Counted from the stretch's first letter, positions 12,101-23,705 are shown. The stretch: 64,000 nt of DNA from Amphiura filiformis (GCF_039555335.1 NC_092642.1:60243776-60307775), one strand, 5' to 3'. Notes: generated by a model from the letters alone, not told the origin. Program-made: numbers and translations.

Positions 12101-14748
12101 ATGAAAAAGGACAGCCTTAAGTAAGTAAATGTACAATGCTTTTGATGTTTTGATGTTTTGGGAGACTGGGAGGGATCAGAACAAAAAAATTATGGAGCCT
12201 ATTCTTGACTGTGTAATATTCCTTCAACGAGTTTCCGTGCGGTAATAACCTTATACGATGGACAGATAGTATCAGTTTGTGAATGAGGACATCGTATAAG
12301 TTCCTTGTACTAACTAATGAAGACGTGTCAGACTTATGCCTGCCACTTCCACATACTTGTGCATAATACGGAAGGTCGATTTGTGCCCATAAATGTTTAG
12401 GCCTATGTTAAACTGTATGTTATACAAATTGTACAGCTATCATTTCTACCCTATGACGAACCGACATACCTGTAAATCAAATAGCCCACAAAAAACTGGT
12501 CATCGCTGGTATTTTTCATGAAGAAAAACAACACTTTTTACGCCGAACATGTCCAAAACACGCCAGCTGACGTACAAGCCTCCCCACGCATGTACATAAA
12601 CAAGCCGTGTTCATTGTTTAATTGTCACCTGCAGCTGTTCGCAAGAAAACTTTCTGCATAAAATTACCTGGGGTCGTTATCAGGCCTGAGACACACTGGC
12701 ACTAGTTTGAGGACAGTCACTATGAGTTAAATGTCGGCACATGCAGAAAATGCGTGATGGGTCGCCATTTTGTGACTCGTGCAAGCTAACACAAACAAAT
12801 TATTGGACTTAATAATCTTTTCAAGTTTTAATAAAACGTGCATCTATCATGATAATATTACATTTTATTATTTTATTATTTGAATTACATTTGCTATGTC
12901 AATTTTGTGTCCATGTTAATTTTTATATGGATTTACCTGTGTTGATTTTAAACTGTTGTGAACGTGGAGCTACGCAAACTGGCAGGCGATTACCCACCAT
13001 GCAATGCGAATACACGGAAACGATCCAGTTTAGGATGCATCGCAGTTCCTATTGTGTAAACCAGGCGTAAACCGCCCATCCAACCTGATCGTGTGCACAG
13101 GATTTGTGCTGGAGGCTAGTTAATGCGCACAACCAATGCGCAGAAGAAGACCTTGATACTAGGCGGAGCTTACGTTTCACAAGAATGATTGACAGCTGTG
13201 AGTAAGTGAAATTCTGTTCTGTGATTGGTACAAAAATATGGTTCTCGTATAAATGAATATATTATCCATGGCTTCAAAATTAGGAACTTTTTCTTCAACA
13301 GAGCCCTATATAGGACTCTATGGTCTCTACTCATCATACACGATCGTAGAAGATCTGGCTAGCTTATTTACGCTTGCCAATCAGGCTAGCTATTTGTACG
13401 GCGTGGCCTCTCATCCTTTATTATCTCTGGTCTTGTCACGCTGGTAGATTTGCCCATCTGTGATTACTGACCTGGATCTGACAGAAGATTGTGGAATTTA
13501 CGATTTTCAGCAGCAGGATTTTATGAAACTGCCAATATTTGCAAGTATTCTGAAGGATCGGTAATAATTAAAATATTTTTCATGGTGTCGGTAGTGCAAG
13601 TTGAAGTTAGTGAATTTGTGGTTTTGTATGTTATGTGCAAGAGTGTTTTCAGGAAGCGTAAATAGGCAGGCCGTTATGCTAAACTCTCCATCTTATATGT
13701 AAGTTCGGCGACAAACTGGACACATCACACGGTAGTGTGATGTGTCCAGCCTGATATATGTCAGACTCAGACTCAGAGTGACAAGTCAGTGTGAGTGTAA
13801 TTTTAGCAACATTATGATTTTTGATGCAATCGCCTGTCGTGATCGGATGTGTTTACTCCTTAACTTCCATTGCTTCACACGGTGTCATGCTTCAGCGAAT
13901 CCGACTGGATATTTGGCTAGACTTCTCGAGCAAGCAAGGGCCTGCGCTAGCCCTAGAACTCTGGCCATAGTATCCGTTTTTACTTCCACTAGGGCCAGAG
14001 GCACTTACATTGAAAAATTTGTTGGAGATGCTTGAACGATCCAGTACAAAAAATCAATGCTTGATCGAACCAATACAAATGTGTGTCAGGTCACTAATTA
14101 ACATGATAAAACCCACTTGAGAACACACAATCGCCAGTCATTTCTAAAGACTCATTTATACTCAATCGCTTTTGCAGAAATCTGAATCGCACGCATGATC
14201 AGTGTACTAAATCGCCGTCAGATTTGCCTGCTGAGCATGCGCATGAATCGCTGTTTTTCAAAAGCGACACGTAGGCCTATATTGACACCCTCTGTCGGTC
14301 AAGGATTCAGTCTGATGATGAGCAACCCGTGGGTATAAACACAGCTTTACACAATGACTAATTTACATAGGCACAAAAGACCGTGTTCATGTACCGTTAC
14401 TCAGCCAAACATGGCAGAGTAGGTCCCGGATGACGGTACATGTTCCTATCTCCTCAACGTTATACCTTTCCAACAAGGAAAGAGATACGAAAGGCGAACG
14501 TCTAGCCTGCGCCTGGCAAAACCAAAACAAATGCCAAGTCTGCAGAATTCGGAACCTCGATTCTTGTTCGGAAAATCTGGTGGCCATGTATGGAAAAACA
14601 AGAGCACAAACAACAAATATCTTTATCTATAATTCATGAATATGTACTTACTGCCTGATAACTGAGGAATTTTGTTAATTTTGGTTGTTATTTCGGCAGA
14701 AATAGCCGCAAATTGGTGCTCGAATTCCTCCATCGCCGATCCTGCCAT
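3114..14748 (-). CDS. VTI1A: VTI1A, vesicle transport Qb-SNARE (8 coding exons, complete)
   Basis: Membrane-anchored Qb-SNARE that joins SNARE bundles for endosome and trans-Golgi vesicle fusion. Coding exons on the minus strand: 14748-14652, 9334-9276, 8124-8014, 6718-6632, 6101-6017, 5575-5505, 4448-4387 and 3207-3114. All junctions are GT-AG and phases agree, giving 666 nt or 221 residues (human VTI1A is about 217). Order: N-terminal three-helix domain (AISAEITTKI in exon 1, LLEQMDLEVRSIP in exon 3), SNARE motif over exons 5-7 (TRLLDNTERLERSGKRLEAG, then EELGQEILDNLHRDREKI, then ETDADLGLSSRVL), and a tail anchor in exon 8 (IIQNRVLMV, then about 20 hydrophobic residues and ARPR). The start is the ATG ahead of MAGSAMEEFEHQF, which aligns with the family's N-terminus. 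No break or missing region is seen. Intron 1 is about 5.3 kb and repeat-filled. Confidence 0.95.
3358..3692. repeat. Inverted-repeat MITE in VTI1A intron 7
   Basis: Ends are inverted copies: AAGGATGACTCCGGCAATC at the left, GATTGCCGGAGACATCCTT at the right. The arms continue inwards (CATGCCTTATATG against CATATAAGGCATAATG, and ACACGATATTCAAAATTCC against GGTATTTTGAATATCGCGTG). No protein is encoded. Confidence 0.75.
4617..5090. repeat. TTAA-ended MITE in VTI1A intron 6
   Basis: Terminal inverted repeats start TTAAAGCCATATTATAAC and end with the complement GTTATAATATGGCTTTAA. An internal ACGCCCTCGCTG block near one end is shared (inverted) with the element at 7209-7662, so the two belong to related families. 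The frame at 4802-4993 is unlikely to be a gene. Confidence 0.75.
5120..5215 (+). repeat. Degenerate tRNA-derived SINE head (possible)
   Basis: The segment reads like a worn pol III promoter. An A-box-like stretch (TTTGCTCAAAGCACTAC) is followed about 35 bases later by CTTGTGGGTTTGAGTTTCG, which resembles a B box next to the T-loop of a tRNA. The cloverleaf is not intact, so this is a SINE remnant at best, in intron 6 of VTI1A. Confidence 0.4.
6208..6276. repeat. Hairpin with 16-bp perfect stem
   Basis: GGCTACATCATGGGAG at the left is matched exactly by CTCCCATGATGTAGCC at the right, with a ~37-base loop. It lies in VTI1A intron 4 and is probably a small foldback element. Confidence 0.6.
6397..6590. 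repeat. Dispersed repeat, copy 1
   Basis: Diverged copy of the stretch at about 32517-32715. Shared blocks are CTTGTTTGTACTCATTTTA, ATGCATTTTTCATG and TTGTCGTCTGCAGTCGACA. No termini are defined and the class is unknown. Confidence 0.65.
7209..7662. repeat. TTAA-ended MITE in VTI1A intron 3
   Basis: Terminal inverted repeats: TTAAAGCAATAATGTGTGAT at the left and ATCACACATTATGGCTTTAA at the right. Related to 4617-5090 by the TTAAAGC terminus and a shared GGGCGTCGCTG block. Reading frames within it are not gene-like. Confidence 0.75.
8881..9235. repeat. Long inverted repeat in VTI1A intron 2
   Basis: Outer arms pair over about 90 bases: TTTGCTCTAAAATATA against TATATTTTAGAGCAACG, and AATTTAAACATCAAAAG against TGATGTTTAAATTTTG. 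Inside, the block GATCAGCGGTGACATTTTT occurs in both orientations, and AATGATTGCTCAAG faces GAAGCAATCATTTTTCGG. An imperfect foldback element with internal duplication. Confidence 0.65.
9469..9573. repeat. Short (~105 bp) MITE in VTI1A intron 1
   Basis: CGAATAGGGTGCAACT and AGTTGCACCCTATTTGG form the terminal inverted repeats. The interior also pairs (GACTTGAGTCC/GGACTGGACTC type). No coding content. Confidence 0.55.
9709..10345. repeat. ~640-bp foldback MITE in VTI1A intron 1
   Basis: The halves are inverted copies around about 10010. GAAAATTTTGACCTTTCGTA pairs with ATGAAAGGTCAAAATTTTC near the centre. ATCAAATAATTTTGG pairs with AAAATTATTTGAT further out, and the ends read ATGAACGTTTGGAC and ACGCAATAAACGCTCAT. 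A fragment of the same family (GGGACATGAGAGCACATCA) occurs at about 45548-45600. Confidence 0.75.
10355..10770. repeat. TTAA-ended MITE, family B copy 1
   Basis: TTAAAGACAGAGATAAAAAG at the left mirrors TTTTTATCTCTGTCTTTAA at the right. The terminal repeats extend about 50 bases through GCGTCTGACGTCA. A close copy lies at 46702-47119. The TTAA ends fit a piggyBac-like target choice, but termini alone do not prove the superfamily. Confidence 0.8.
11408..11869. repeat. ~460-bp MITE with 45-bp terminal inverted repeats
   Basis: TAGACCTTTTTCTCAGACGT at the left faces ACGTCATCAGAAAAAGGTCT at the right. The arms continue through CGATATTGGGGTC/GACCCCAATATCG. TA flanks both ends. It lies in VTI1A intron 1. 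The minus frame at 11559-11804 is internal and not recognisable. Confidence 0.75.
11870..13715. other. VTI1A intron 1 interior, nothing recognised
   Basis: I see no exon, RNA gene or clear element. There is a short inverted pair (CTTATACGATG at 12249, CATCGTATAAG at 12290). The frames at 12849-13070 and 13253-13447 have no recognisable motif. Confidence 0.5.
13716..13749. repeat. Perfect 15-bp hairpin
   Basis: CTGGACACATCACAC, a GGTA loop, then GTGTGATGTGTCCAG. Every base of the stem pairs. It lies in VTI1A intron 1. Whether it is the core of a small element or a structured RNA cannot be told from sequence. Confidence 0.7.
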
Positions 14749-15076
14749 TTTTTTCTCCGAGCAATTCTAGAAACAGGATATCCCAAATGATGGCTAAATA
14801 TTAACCAGAATCAAATTTAAACATTGATTAAAATTAAATTGTTATTTTCATACCACTTTACACCTCTATATAGTTCTTATGATTGAAAATATATGTAATA
14901 AATACCTTTATTGTGTAATATTTTAGGCCAATAATGTTTTCTTAAATCAAAATCAATTATTATTATAGTCTCGTATTAGCATCTACAAAGTGATGTAGTA
15001 TCAGATTGACATTCAATGATCAGACTGGTGTGGGTGATCTTTGAATGTACATTCTGGTGCAGAGATTGTTTTCTGA
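14749..15076. promoter_or_regulatory. Putative shared VTI1A/RPL34 promoter interval
   Basis: About 330 bp separate the VTI1A start codon (14748, minus) from the pyrimidine tract where RPL34 transcription probably starts (about 15077, plus). No other gene lies between. Divergent housekeeping genes this close usually share a control region. No TATA box stands out on either side. Inference from layout only. Confidence 0.45.
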
Positions 15077-15103
15077 CCTTTTCTCCACGGGCCTGAATCA
15101 CTG
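15077..15103 (+). promoter_or_regulatory. Putative RPL34 non-coding exon 1 with TOP motif
   Basis: CCTTTTCTCC is a terminal-oligopyrimidine-like tract, the usual cap site of ribosomal protein mRNAs. It is followed by a short leader and a strong donor (CACTG|GTGAGT, intron from 15104). The coding exon at 17179 starts after a clean acceptor (GTTTTCAG) with only 7 leader bases before its ATG, so a separate upstream leader exon is required. This is the best candidate seen. Confidence 0.5.
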
Positions 15104-15969
15104 GTGAGTCGCGGATCCCAGTGAGGTTAAAATCTCTCCAAATCCGTCAAATTCACAATAATACATGGTTAATAAGATACATATTAGGGTAGAGTGTTGT
15201 ATTCCCAACTAAAATCATGAAGATTGAATCACACATGAGTTCGTAAATGATGTAAATGATGCGATTTTGTACAGCATGTATGATGAACGAAACATTGCAA
15301 TTTTATGCGTGATAAAAATTGATAAAAGCTTACAAGCTTACAAAATACCAAGAGACCACTTGCCGTGGTGTGTACATTAGCCAATTCTAAAAAAATCATT
15401 TGAGCCCTAATGTGAAGCTAAATATATAAAAGTTTTTAAGTTCATTGATCATCAATTTATTATATAATATTTTTATTTTCACTTTCTAGTATTTGCCAGC
15501 CAAGGCAATGCCAGCAGGCCTGGCCTGTTGGCCCATATATCATGTTCACATTGCATGATTGTGGGTTTAATTTATTTAAACTTGAAGGAGTATTTGTGAT
15601 CTAGCATCCTCAAATACGACAAATTAATCTGCAAGAAATTTTTTGTACCGTACATAAACAATTACGACAATACTCTCGTAGGACTATGTCTATAGTATAT
15701 CAATATATCTAATCAAATTCAAGTATTCATGAAGAAATAAAGACGATATAATCGGCAAAATTCCAGTACAAGATGTTTTTATGCAAACCGCACAGCAGTT
15801 CACCGCATAGCCATTGGAAATGTACAGTAGCCGCGATATAGCCTCAGTCCTCGTGTTCTAATTTTTTGCATTGCAAGTCTGCCGAAATCTGGAATTGCAA
15901 ATGGGCTTATTGTGGAATGATTCAGTGGTGCGCCCTCTATTCTGTCAAATAAAAAAAAATTATATACAG

Positions 15970-16090
15970 GATTGCCAACGCCCAAAATTTCACAAGGGAT
16001 TACAGCGCTTTGAGTCCTCTACGATCTGGAGAAAGGCGCTTTATAAATCCAAAATTTATAATTTTATTTATTATTATTTATTATGTCAAG
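15970..16090 (+). repeat. SINE/LINE 3' tail remnant
   Basis: AGCGCTTTGAGTCCTCTACG, then GGCGCTTTATAAATCC, then an ATTATTATT-rich tail. This GCGCTTTGAG...GCGCTNTATAAAT layout is common at the 3' end of short retroposons and related LINEs in invertebrates. It lies in RPL34 intron 1 and only the tail is visible. Confidence 0.5.
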
Positions 16091-17185
16091 AAAAATACAA
16101 GCTTTAATTTGAGCATCAACAAGGCCAGGGTACCGTAGGCAAGTTCACAAAATTTTCAAGTAGGATATTTCACATGGAAATTATTTTGTTTTAAAAAAAG
16201 GTGATTATTTAACTTAAAAAATGAGGGGTCAACCATGTCTGTAGGTCAAAAATTAGCGAAGTAATGGGCAAATGTCTGTTTTTAAAAAACTGCACTTTTC
16301 TGCGACCATCATTGACAAGCATGTAATGCATCATTTTTTACCATGATGATCCATTTTACACAAAGGCGATTTTATTTTATGAAATCTAACTTTCACTGCA
16401 TGCTGACTTCTGTATCAAGGATAAAGTACCAGCACTTTTTAGACTACGTCGTTAAGTTTCTGGTCTCCAAATTTCAAATTTTTGTATTTCCCTATGGGGA
16501 TTACACAGTTAAGCCATTGACTGTGAGCTACTGTGGTCGCAACTTTTTGGATTGAATGTCGCCCTCTGATAAGCAATGTGGACATGTCTAACAAGGGTAC
16601 ATGTAAAGGGGTTGTGAGTTGTGACGGAGGGGGTGCATGGCATGATGACTGACTTTCGGGGTACAAAATTTGATGAAAATAATCAAAAGTTTCCTGCAAC
16701 CAGCATCTAGTGGAGGGATTTTCCACAGCCCTGGCTTTGCCTTTGGCTACACTGCACTGTACCAATCCATGAATCTCGAGAGAATTGGCTGAAAGTCAAA
16801 ACATGTACTCATTCAAATTTTAATAATCGGTAATTTTAATTATAGTAAAATACCAAGGAACATTATTCTGTGGCGTGGTGGATATCATAACGCTACCAAA
16901 ATGTGAAGGGTATTATGGATGCCCTGAGAAAATAGTTGTTTAGGGAAAGTCCAGGATGCAATTGCAAGAGCATGATTGAATTTCACTTTGGGATACAAAT
17001 CCTGGTAAAAAATAAATCAGGAGATGTGCCATAAACTTCCAATTTAAACCAACATCACATTGGTTAGCTTCGATGGATTATAAACAATTCATTATTATGA
17101 TCAATAATATTGGTCTTACAATGTGGTAGCTTTTCAAGTGTAACTTGTTCCAAACTTTTTTGTTACCCCTGTTTTCAGATCCAAG

Positions 17186-20100
17186 ATGGTTCAGCGATTG
17201 CATTACAGGAGGCGTCACTCCTACAATACCAAGTCCAACAAAGTCAGGATGTAAGTTATAATAACTTTGGATTTAAGTGTGTCTTATTTTTACATGTTGG
17301 TTCATACAGAAAGCAGAAGTGCTAATATGATGTAGGCCTACAATTTATGTCTTGGGGCACTTGATTTGTCTTGTTGATTTTCATCATGATTCATGTTATA
17401 ATTAGGGATAACCATCAAAATTTCATGTTGACCCTATTGCTACAAAATATTGTTTTCTGGGTAGCACTCATCAACAGAAGTATTTTGGTGGTTAAATGGT
17501 CAAAATCGGTCAAAAACTTTTCAATTATGAATTATCAAAGTTTCCCATTCTGACCGGTCATTGGAACGAAATAAAATGCAAGGTCCAAAAATAGCAATTG
17601 GGAGCAAAATTGGCATAAGCATATATTTACCTTTATATATTTCTTTATTTTAACATATTTGCAAACATGAAACAAGCATATTGTGAAAGTATCAAAGGGT
17701 TTCTTATGAAATGGCACTTAACTAGTCACTGGCATAACTTATTTTTTCAAACCGAGGCATTGAAATCATGCATTTAGAGGACATTTGCCAAAAATCATCC
17801 AAGATAGCCGATATGGCACAAAATCAAAATTGCACTAAGAAGGTGAACTTTTTTTTCACAACCAAGAATTTCAATGTTATTGGGTTTAATATGACCAATT
17901 AGTAGGTGTATGTAAACAAAATCTTTTGAAGTTTTGAAGGTCATTGACTCATTCACAACAATAGAGATTATCCACTTTACTCATCATGCTCATGTGTGAC
18001 TTCTAACAAAAGGCGCTGGTTCCTGTAGTATTCCTCATTCAAACCAAAGATATTCAATACATTATGAGTATCTTTGTTCAAACCAATTCAATGCTTGACC
18101 TCGGAGTTACCAGCATGACTATTGCGGGCTATTTTGAAACAGTTATGGTTGCACATTCATGTGAAAGTCCTAAACAATGTATAGCCAGCAGCAAGTTGTA
18201 GATGGTATGGGCCTAAATATAACAAAACGTTTAGGGTTGAAATCAGGTGAAAAATACATCAAATGAGCACGAAACTCCACATTTATGTTCAGAAAGGTGT
18301 CTTCTTAGCATGATTCGAAAGGAGTATGGAAATTCCAAAGGGAAGCTGGTGATTTAATTTGTAACTCAAGATCTACTTGTTCAATATTTAAACCTTTTTA
18401 CAGAGGGTATGACAGAGGTATTACTGGCAACTCTGCCAAATTTCAGCTCAGTAGGCCACGTTTTTCACCTGAAATTATTGACATGAATATTTTGTGCCAT
18501 TCTTGAGCAGTGCTAAACTCCGCCACTGGCAATTAAGCGCACTGTGGCGATGGACCAATTTTGACTCGCACTTACAGAAAAACGAAATAAGTTACGTTGC
18601 TGTAATTTGCAAGATAGTTACAAAATATAATTGGCAGTAACTTCCCCAATTTTTACAGAAAAATATTGAAAATTAAAAGAATGAGATCAATTTAGAAATG
18701 TCTGTGCAAGCAGTGCACAGTTGAGCTCCCTTCATGTCTATGGGAGTGGTCTAATCAAGTTGATGGTTCATTGGTCATCCCTATTATAATTGTGACCATC
18801 CACCACAAAGTGGTAGTAAAGTCAGCTCCAGATCATTTTCTGTTTAATTGCAGATTTTGAAAAAATGCACTTTCAGCTTTAAAATGACACCTCAACCAGC
18901 TTTATCGGACATCTGGAAATGGTTCATCAAAGGTCAAATTCCTAATATATTTAACATAGAAATCCATTTACTGTTTTTGATTGTATCTCAAAATAAATCC
19001 ATTTACTGTTTTTGATTGTATCTCAAAATGGAAAATGCCGACTTAACGACCAGTTTGTGGTGGATGGGCACAATTAGTACTTTTTAAAATGTTATGTTGT
19101 ATGTGCTTACAATGTACCAGGTTCCTTAGTGCCGTACTATTACGCTGACTTTCGTATTCGGCGAGGAGGACGATTTCGACCTCCTGGTTTGTTTACAAAC
19201 AGAGAGGTAGACAAAAGACCGTTCCACGTGTCCAAACACTCAAGTATCAGAAGGATGGTCCACAATAGCGTGATTCACGTAACATGAATAGGGATTAAAA
19301 AGCTGTCGCGTAGAACCATGTGCTTCTATTGTCCAATTTGCCATCAAGATTTCATATGGAAACAGTTCAGACCCAGGACAGGATCATGTCAGAAATTAAT
19401 ATATTGTTCTGGGTCTGATTATTCGACTACAGGTTCCTGTGTTTTTCCCCTCTCATTTCATCGTTTTAACACAGGTTGTAATTTTCTTTATTTTTTTTTT
19501 CTGGTTATTTTTGCAGTGTAAAGACCCCTGGTGGCAAGCTGGTCTATCATACCCACAAGAAGAAGCCCAAGGCATCAAGATGTGGTGATACTGGAGTCAA
19601 GCTTCAGGGTGTAAGTTTCTGAAACAAAAAAACAATTTAATAGATTGATGCCTCACAGGGTCAGAATTTCATCAAAATTCAGCAATTTAGTTCGCCCCAA
19701 AAATCAGGGATGAGATTTCCTACTTTTTGTTAATTCAAATTTCCACATTTTTGTTTATTTTTAGCCCGTTTTGGGACTTCATAGCCCAATTTGCGCACTT
19801 TTTCAGACTTTTCCTGCAAAGTCACTTCAGGCCACTGGCATCCCTCAAAAATCTTGTACATAACAAGAACATAACAGTTTGGTAAATCAAAGTTGAATCA
19901 TGCAATATGTAATGTCTACACATTACACAGTAGATATTGTGAGAATCACTCAATTCATTGTATTCTATTCCAGCTTGTGGACTCCTTGTCACTTTTGCCT
20001 AGTAAACCATCTGGCATCATGCTTGGGAGTAATGTCTCTGGTTGGTCAGCGTTTACTGTCAGCTCCCCATATTTGTCATTCAGCCATTTTGCCATTTTTT

Positions 20101-21710
20101 ATTTGACCATAGTAAAACACTGAAATTGACACATTGGTCAGACAAATCTGAGCATGTCACCAGACAATTTGTTTTCGGTGATGAAAGCGATGACCCAAGC
20201 CATCTGGAATGCGAGACGTTAAGTTCATGTTATGAATACGCCGGTAATGGCTTTAAAATTTGGCCTTGTTACAAATCCTCATTGCTTAAGACCATATTAG
20301 ACATAAACCTTTGCGAAGTTTAACTTATAGGTTTGATTGTTCTCTCAACAGGTGTGGGCCGCTAGACCCAAGAAACTCATGTCAATGTCCAAGCCTAAAA
20401 AGACGGTGTCAAGAGCATATGGTGGTACACTCTGTGCAAAGGCTGTCAGACAAAGGTATAGTACCATTTACTTAATATTTCATATGGGTTTCAGGCTCAG
20501 AACTTTGGCAAGAATCCATTCTGGCAGAGATTCTCTACAACTTACTAGCATGAATATACAGAGATTCTGGCAGTTTTTTGAGCCTGTACGCTACGTAAAT
20601 GGGGATATAATATAAATTGTATTTATAAATAAATTTGTATTTATAAATAAATAGCAAATTAGCTGATTCCCAGGATTTTGTTTAAAATATAAATTCCTGG
20701 ACTTTTGAAGCTGTATCTGCATCCATTAGAGTGAGAATAATTACGATTCTCTCTCAGCGGTTCAGATTGTGCAATTCATCACCAGGAAATGCAAGAAGTG
20801 AAGATTAAATTTACACACCAAACTACTGACAATGTAATGTCAACTCTGCAAGCAGTTTTTTTATTGAGGAAACTCGATTTCTCCACACATGAGAGATGAT
20901 GTTTGAATCCACGATTAATTGCTGCAGATTCCATATATGTTTTGTGTTTGACATCAGTTTCACGTCATGACCATGGAGATAATTTGCGCAACGTTTTGAA
21001 TAACTGAATTAAATTGAAAGAATCCCTGATGAAAATTATGTTAGGTTGTACCCAACCGTCTCCGCTATGTTTGGACTTTGCGTATGGCTCGTGGAGAGTA
21101 AAATAGTATACCTCAGGATTATTTCATCATGCGCCTGGCCAGCCCTCGAATTAACCCACGGCACCCAAGGCATTTTGCCGTGGGTGCCCACCCCCACTGC
21201 CGTAATGCCCTTAAAATATGTCCTTTACCCAAGGCAGTCACTTGCCGTGCCCTCTAATGAAGTTGCCGTGGGTGCCCCAGCCCTGCCCCTTTATTTATAT
21301 AATCATCTATCTATGTTTGTGTGTGTTTTCTTCCATTTTGAGAAATTGCCTTGGTGCCCTTCTCAAATTTTCAACAGTTGCCATGATGCCCTCTTGAAAT
21401 ATTACAAACTGCTGTGCTGCCTTGCCTTTTCAGTGAAAATCCAAGGCAATTATCAACTTGCCCTAAAAAGGTTGCCGTGCCCCTTCAGATCCTTAATTGA
21501 GGGCTGCGCCTGGCAGACTTAAAAACGTGCATGTTTGCGGTGTGTGAGTAATACTTATATGTTAACTTTGTAACTGTATTAAAAGCATATTTTCGTACTA
21601 ATCATTCCTTTCTCTTCGTTTTCCTCCACAGGATTGTTCGTGCTTTTCTGATTGAAGAACAGAAGATCGTACAGAGAGTCCTCAGGGCACAACAACAGAG
21701 CAAGAAGTAG
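17186..21710 (+). CDS. RPL34: RPL34, large ribosomal subunit protein eL34 (4 coding exons, complete)
   Basis: Structural protein of the 60S ribosomal subunit. Coding exons: 17186-17250, 19517-19610, 20352-20455 and 21632-21710. Junctions are GT-AG and phases agree, giving 342 nt or 113 residues (human eL34 is 117). The N-terminus [19 protein letters not shown], the middle [19 protein letters not shown] with [12 protein letters not shown], and the end [15 protein letters not shown] are typical of the family. The first coding exon begins 7 bases before the ATG, after an acceptor at 17177-17178, so a leader exon lies upstream (candidate 15077-15103). AATAAA at 21759-21764 follows the stop. Of the zinc-ribbon-type cysteines seen in many family members, the RCGDTG and LCAK cysteines remain but the usual second residue of the first pair is replaced. 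No breaks are seen. Confidence 0.95.
17959..18190. repeat. Dispersed repeat, copy 2
   Basis: Diverged copy of 77-272, in RPL34 intron 1, with an additional internal piece around 18040-18080. Confidence 0.6.
18960..19028. repeat. Tandem duplication, ~36-bp unit
   Basis: ATCCATTTACTGTTTTTGAT followed by TGTATCTCAAAAT occurs twice in a row with almost no change. A recent local duplication in RPL34 intron 1. Confidence 0.75.
21140..21506. repeat. hAT-like MITE in RPL34 intron 4
   Basis: CAGCCCTCGAATTAA at the left and TTAATTGAGGGCTG at the right are terminal inverted repeats of CAGNNCTCG hAT type. The interior repeats degenerate TTGCCGTGGGTGCCC-like blocks. The 158-codon open frame over it (21046-21522) is a by-product of that composition, with no recognisable domain. 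Confidence 0.65.
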
Positions 21711-21758
21711 ACTTTTGGCACAATCCATACAGAAATTTATACAGAGCAAAGACATTAC

Positions 21759-21764
21759 AATAAA
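21759..21764 (+). terminator. RPL34 polyadenylation signal (AATAAA)
   Basis: AATAAA 49 bases after the RPL34 stop codon, the first good signal in the 3' flank. A second AATAAA lies near 21841. Confidence 0.65.
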
Positions 21765-21774
21765 TGACATCATG

Positions 21775-23439
21775 TATCCGATTCTGAAGTCAAACCAGGA
21801 ACTCTAGGGACAAAGGGGGGATTGAAAAGCATCATTTATTCAAATAAATGTCAGCAATGCTTGGACTTGGAGGATAAATCATGTTTGTGATGGTTTTGTT
21901 TTGTTGTGTTTACTTTATATCTGGGCTTATTGACCAGTAACAAATATCAGTTGTTCATTATTGTTCCCAGAACAAATTCCCTAACAGGCAAATAGTTTTC
22001 AGAGGGGATGAAACAAGCACCGTTTGTATTTACAGTGAGCACAATAAATATGGTCACAGTTCATAAATCATGACCTTACAGCAAAAGTGAGGGTCGATAT
22101 CAAAAAGCAAAGTGTCCATAATAACCACAAGGATGTTTTCTTTGATCATTTTGAGATATCAATGACTGCAAATAATGCAGAAATAACCAATGAAATATCA
22201 TTGCCTTATGAGGAGAGTGAGAGCAATCACTCTCTATTGCTCTCCTTAAATCTGATATAGGAGTGATTTTTAGCTCTCCTTAGTTGACCATTCTCTCCTT
22301 ACATTCTATTGTAAATGCTCTAAACAGCTCTCCTTAAAAGCTCCAGAAGAGCTATTTAATGCTCTCATGAAAATTCCAAAAGACAAGCCCTGAAATATGA
22401 CACGAAAACATCTTTACAGATTCAAAATTGCACCAATATTGGTTTTGTGCACATTGACAGTAAACTTATTCAACATGTTCAATCATGGTGAGTGCCATGG
22501 ACAATGGGACTTGGTAAATGTTGACGGAAAGTGAAAACTTGTGGTGTACAAACCAATAATGTTGCAAGTTCCGAATTGGTGCCTTCCATTGGTTTAAATG
22601 TTTTCAGTTTCATAACTTTGTTATTTCTTCATCATTTCCCGTCATTGTTATCTCAAATTAATATCCTTTATGTCATTATGGTCATCTTGATGTTCAAATT
22701 CAACCTTCACTTTGGCTATAATTAGCGGCCTTTTCAAGCATGGCTTACACAATAGTAGGTGCTGCGCTCAACTACGTGTACGCCATTCTATATCAATCCG
22801 TGATGTTATGAGTCCCGCCTGTTATGAGATGATTATAGTATAGAATTTTCTTATAATTGGCCCATTCCTGCCACATTTTGGCTCGGCTAATTCCAATCAG
22901 GCTGAAATTAGGGTAGTGGAAAACTAAAAGGGAGGATGATTGTTGTTTCACCTGAACTATGTTCAGAGGGAGCCTTAAATAATCACGATGATGTGTTGGG
23001 GTGCGTTTGTGAGTGAACATGTTATGTTGAGAACCATAAGTCACAAGTGCTTCAATAATTAATCTTATGGGCAGTGTTGCCAAAACTTTTCGGCGTCAAG
23101 GCGCGGCGCATTGACTCGCCAGGCCGCGGTAAAAGATTCTCAAGTAGCCCAATTTTTAAGCTTCCAAAAAGCGCCTAATACCAGATATTTGGGCGGATTT
23201 ACCCGAATTTAGAACGCAAAACACCCAATTGGGCGGAAAAGCACTTGACTTTAATAATTTATGCATATCAAGTAAAATACCTTGTGAACAGATTATCTGG
23301 CGATTCGCATGGGGTACAGTGACGTAACTTGGTGGGGAGTAGGGCGGCCAGAGGTTTTCGACCTGATTAGATTTTTGGCGCAAAACCTGTTAAATCGCAA
23401 GGTCATTTTTGGGGTCATCTGGGTCAAATCGCCATAGAT
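21775..23439. other. Intergenic, low-complexity patches
   Basis: No gene is recognised. Around 22210-22370 there is a degenerate repeat of GCTCTCCTTA/GAGAGC blocks. Other short frames lack motifs. Confidence 0.5.
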
Positions 23440-23705
23440 TGTTGCAGGTTCATGAAAGTTGGCGGGAACAACCACCGTAGCGAGACCAAAAATGTCAAGG
23501 TCAGTTTGGGGTCATATCGCCATAGATGTTGCAGGTTCATAAAGTTGGTGGGAACAATAACCACATGCACCGTAGCGAGACAAAAGATGTCAAGGTCAAT
23601 TTGGGGTCATCCGGGGTTAAATCGTCATAGATTGTTGCAGGTTCATAAAATTTGGTGGGAACGACCACCATAGCAAGACAAAAAATGTCAAGGTCATTTT
23701 GGATA
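23440..23705 (+). repeat. Tandem repeat, ~3 units of ~90 bp
   Basis: Units share ATCGCCATAGATTGTTGCAG, GTTCATAAAGTTGGTGGG and AATGTCAAGGTCAATTTGG. They resemble the GGTCAT-rich arms of the foldback element that starts at 23959 and may be an outlying part of the same family. Confidence 0.75.

Noticed and set aside
21046-21522. 158-codon open frame in RPL34 intron 4
   Set aside because: It overlies a MITE with CAGCCCTCG ends and repeats TTGCCGTGG blocks; no domain or splice context.
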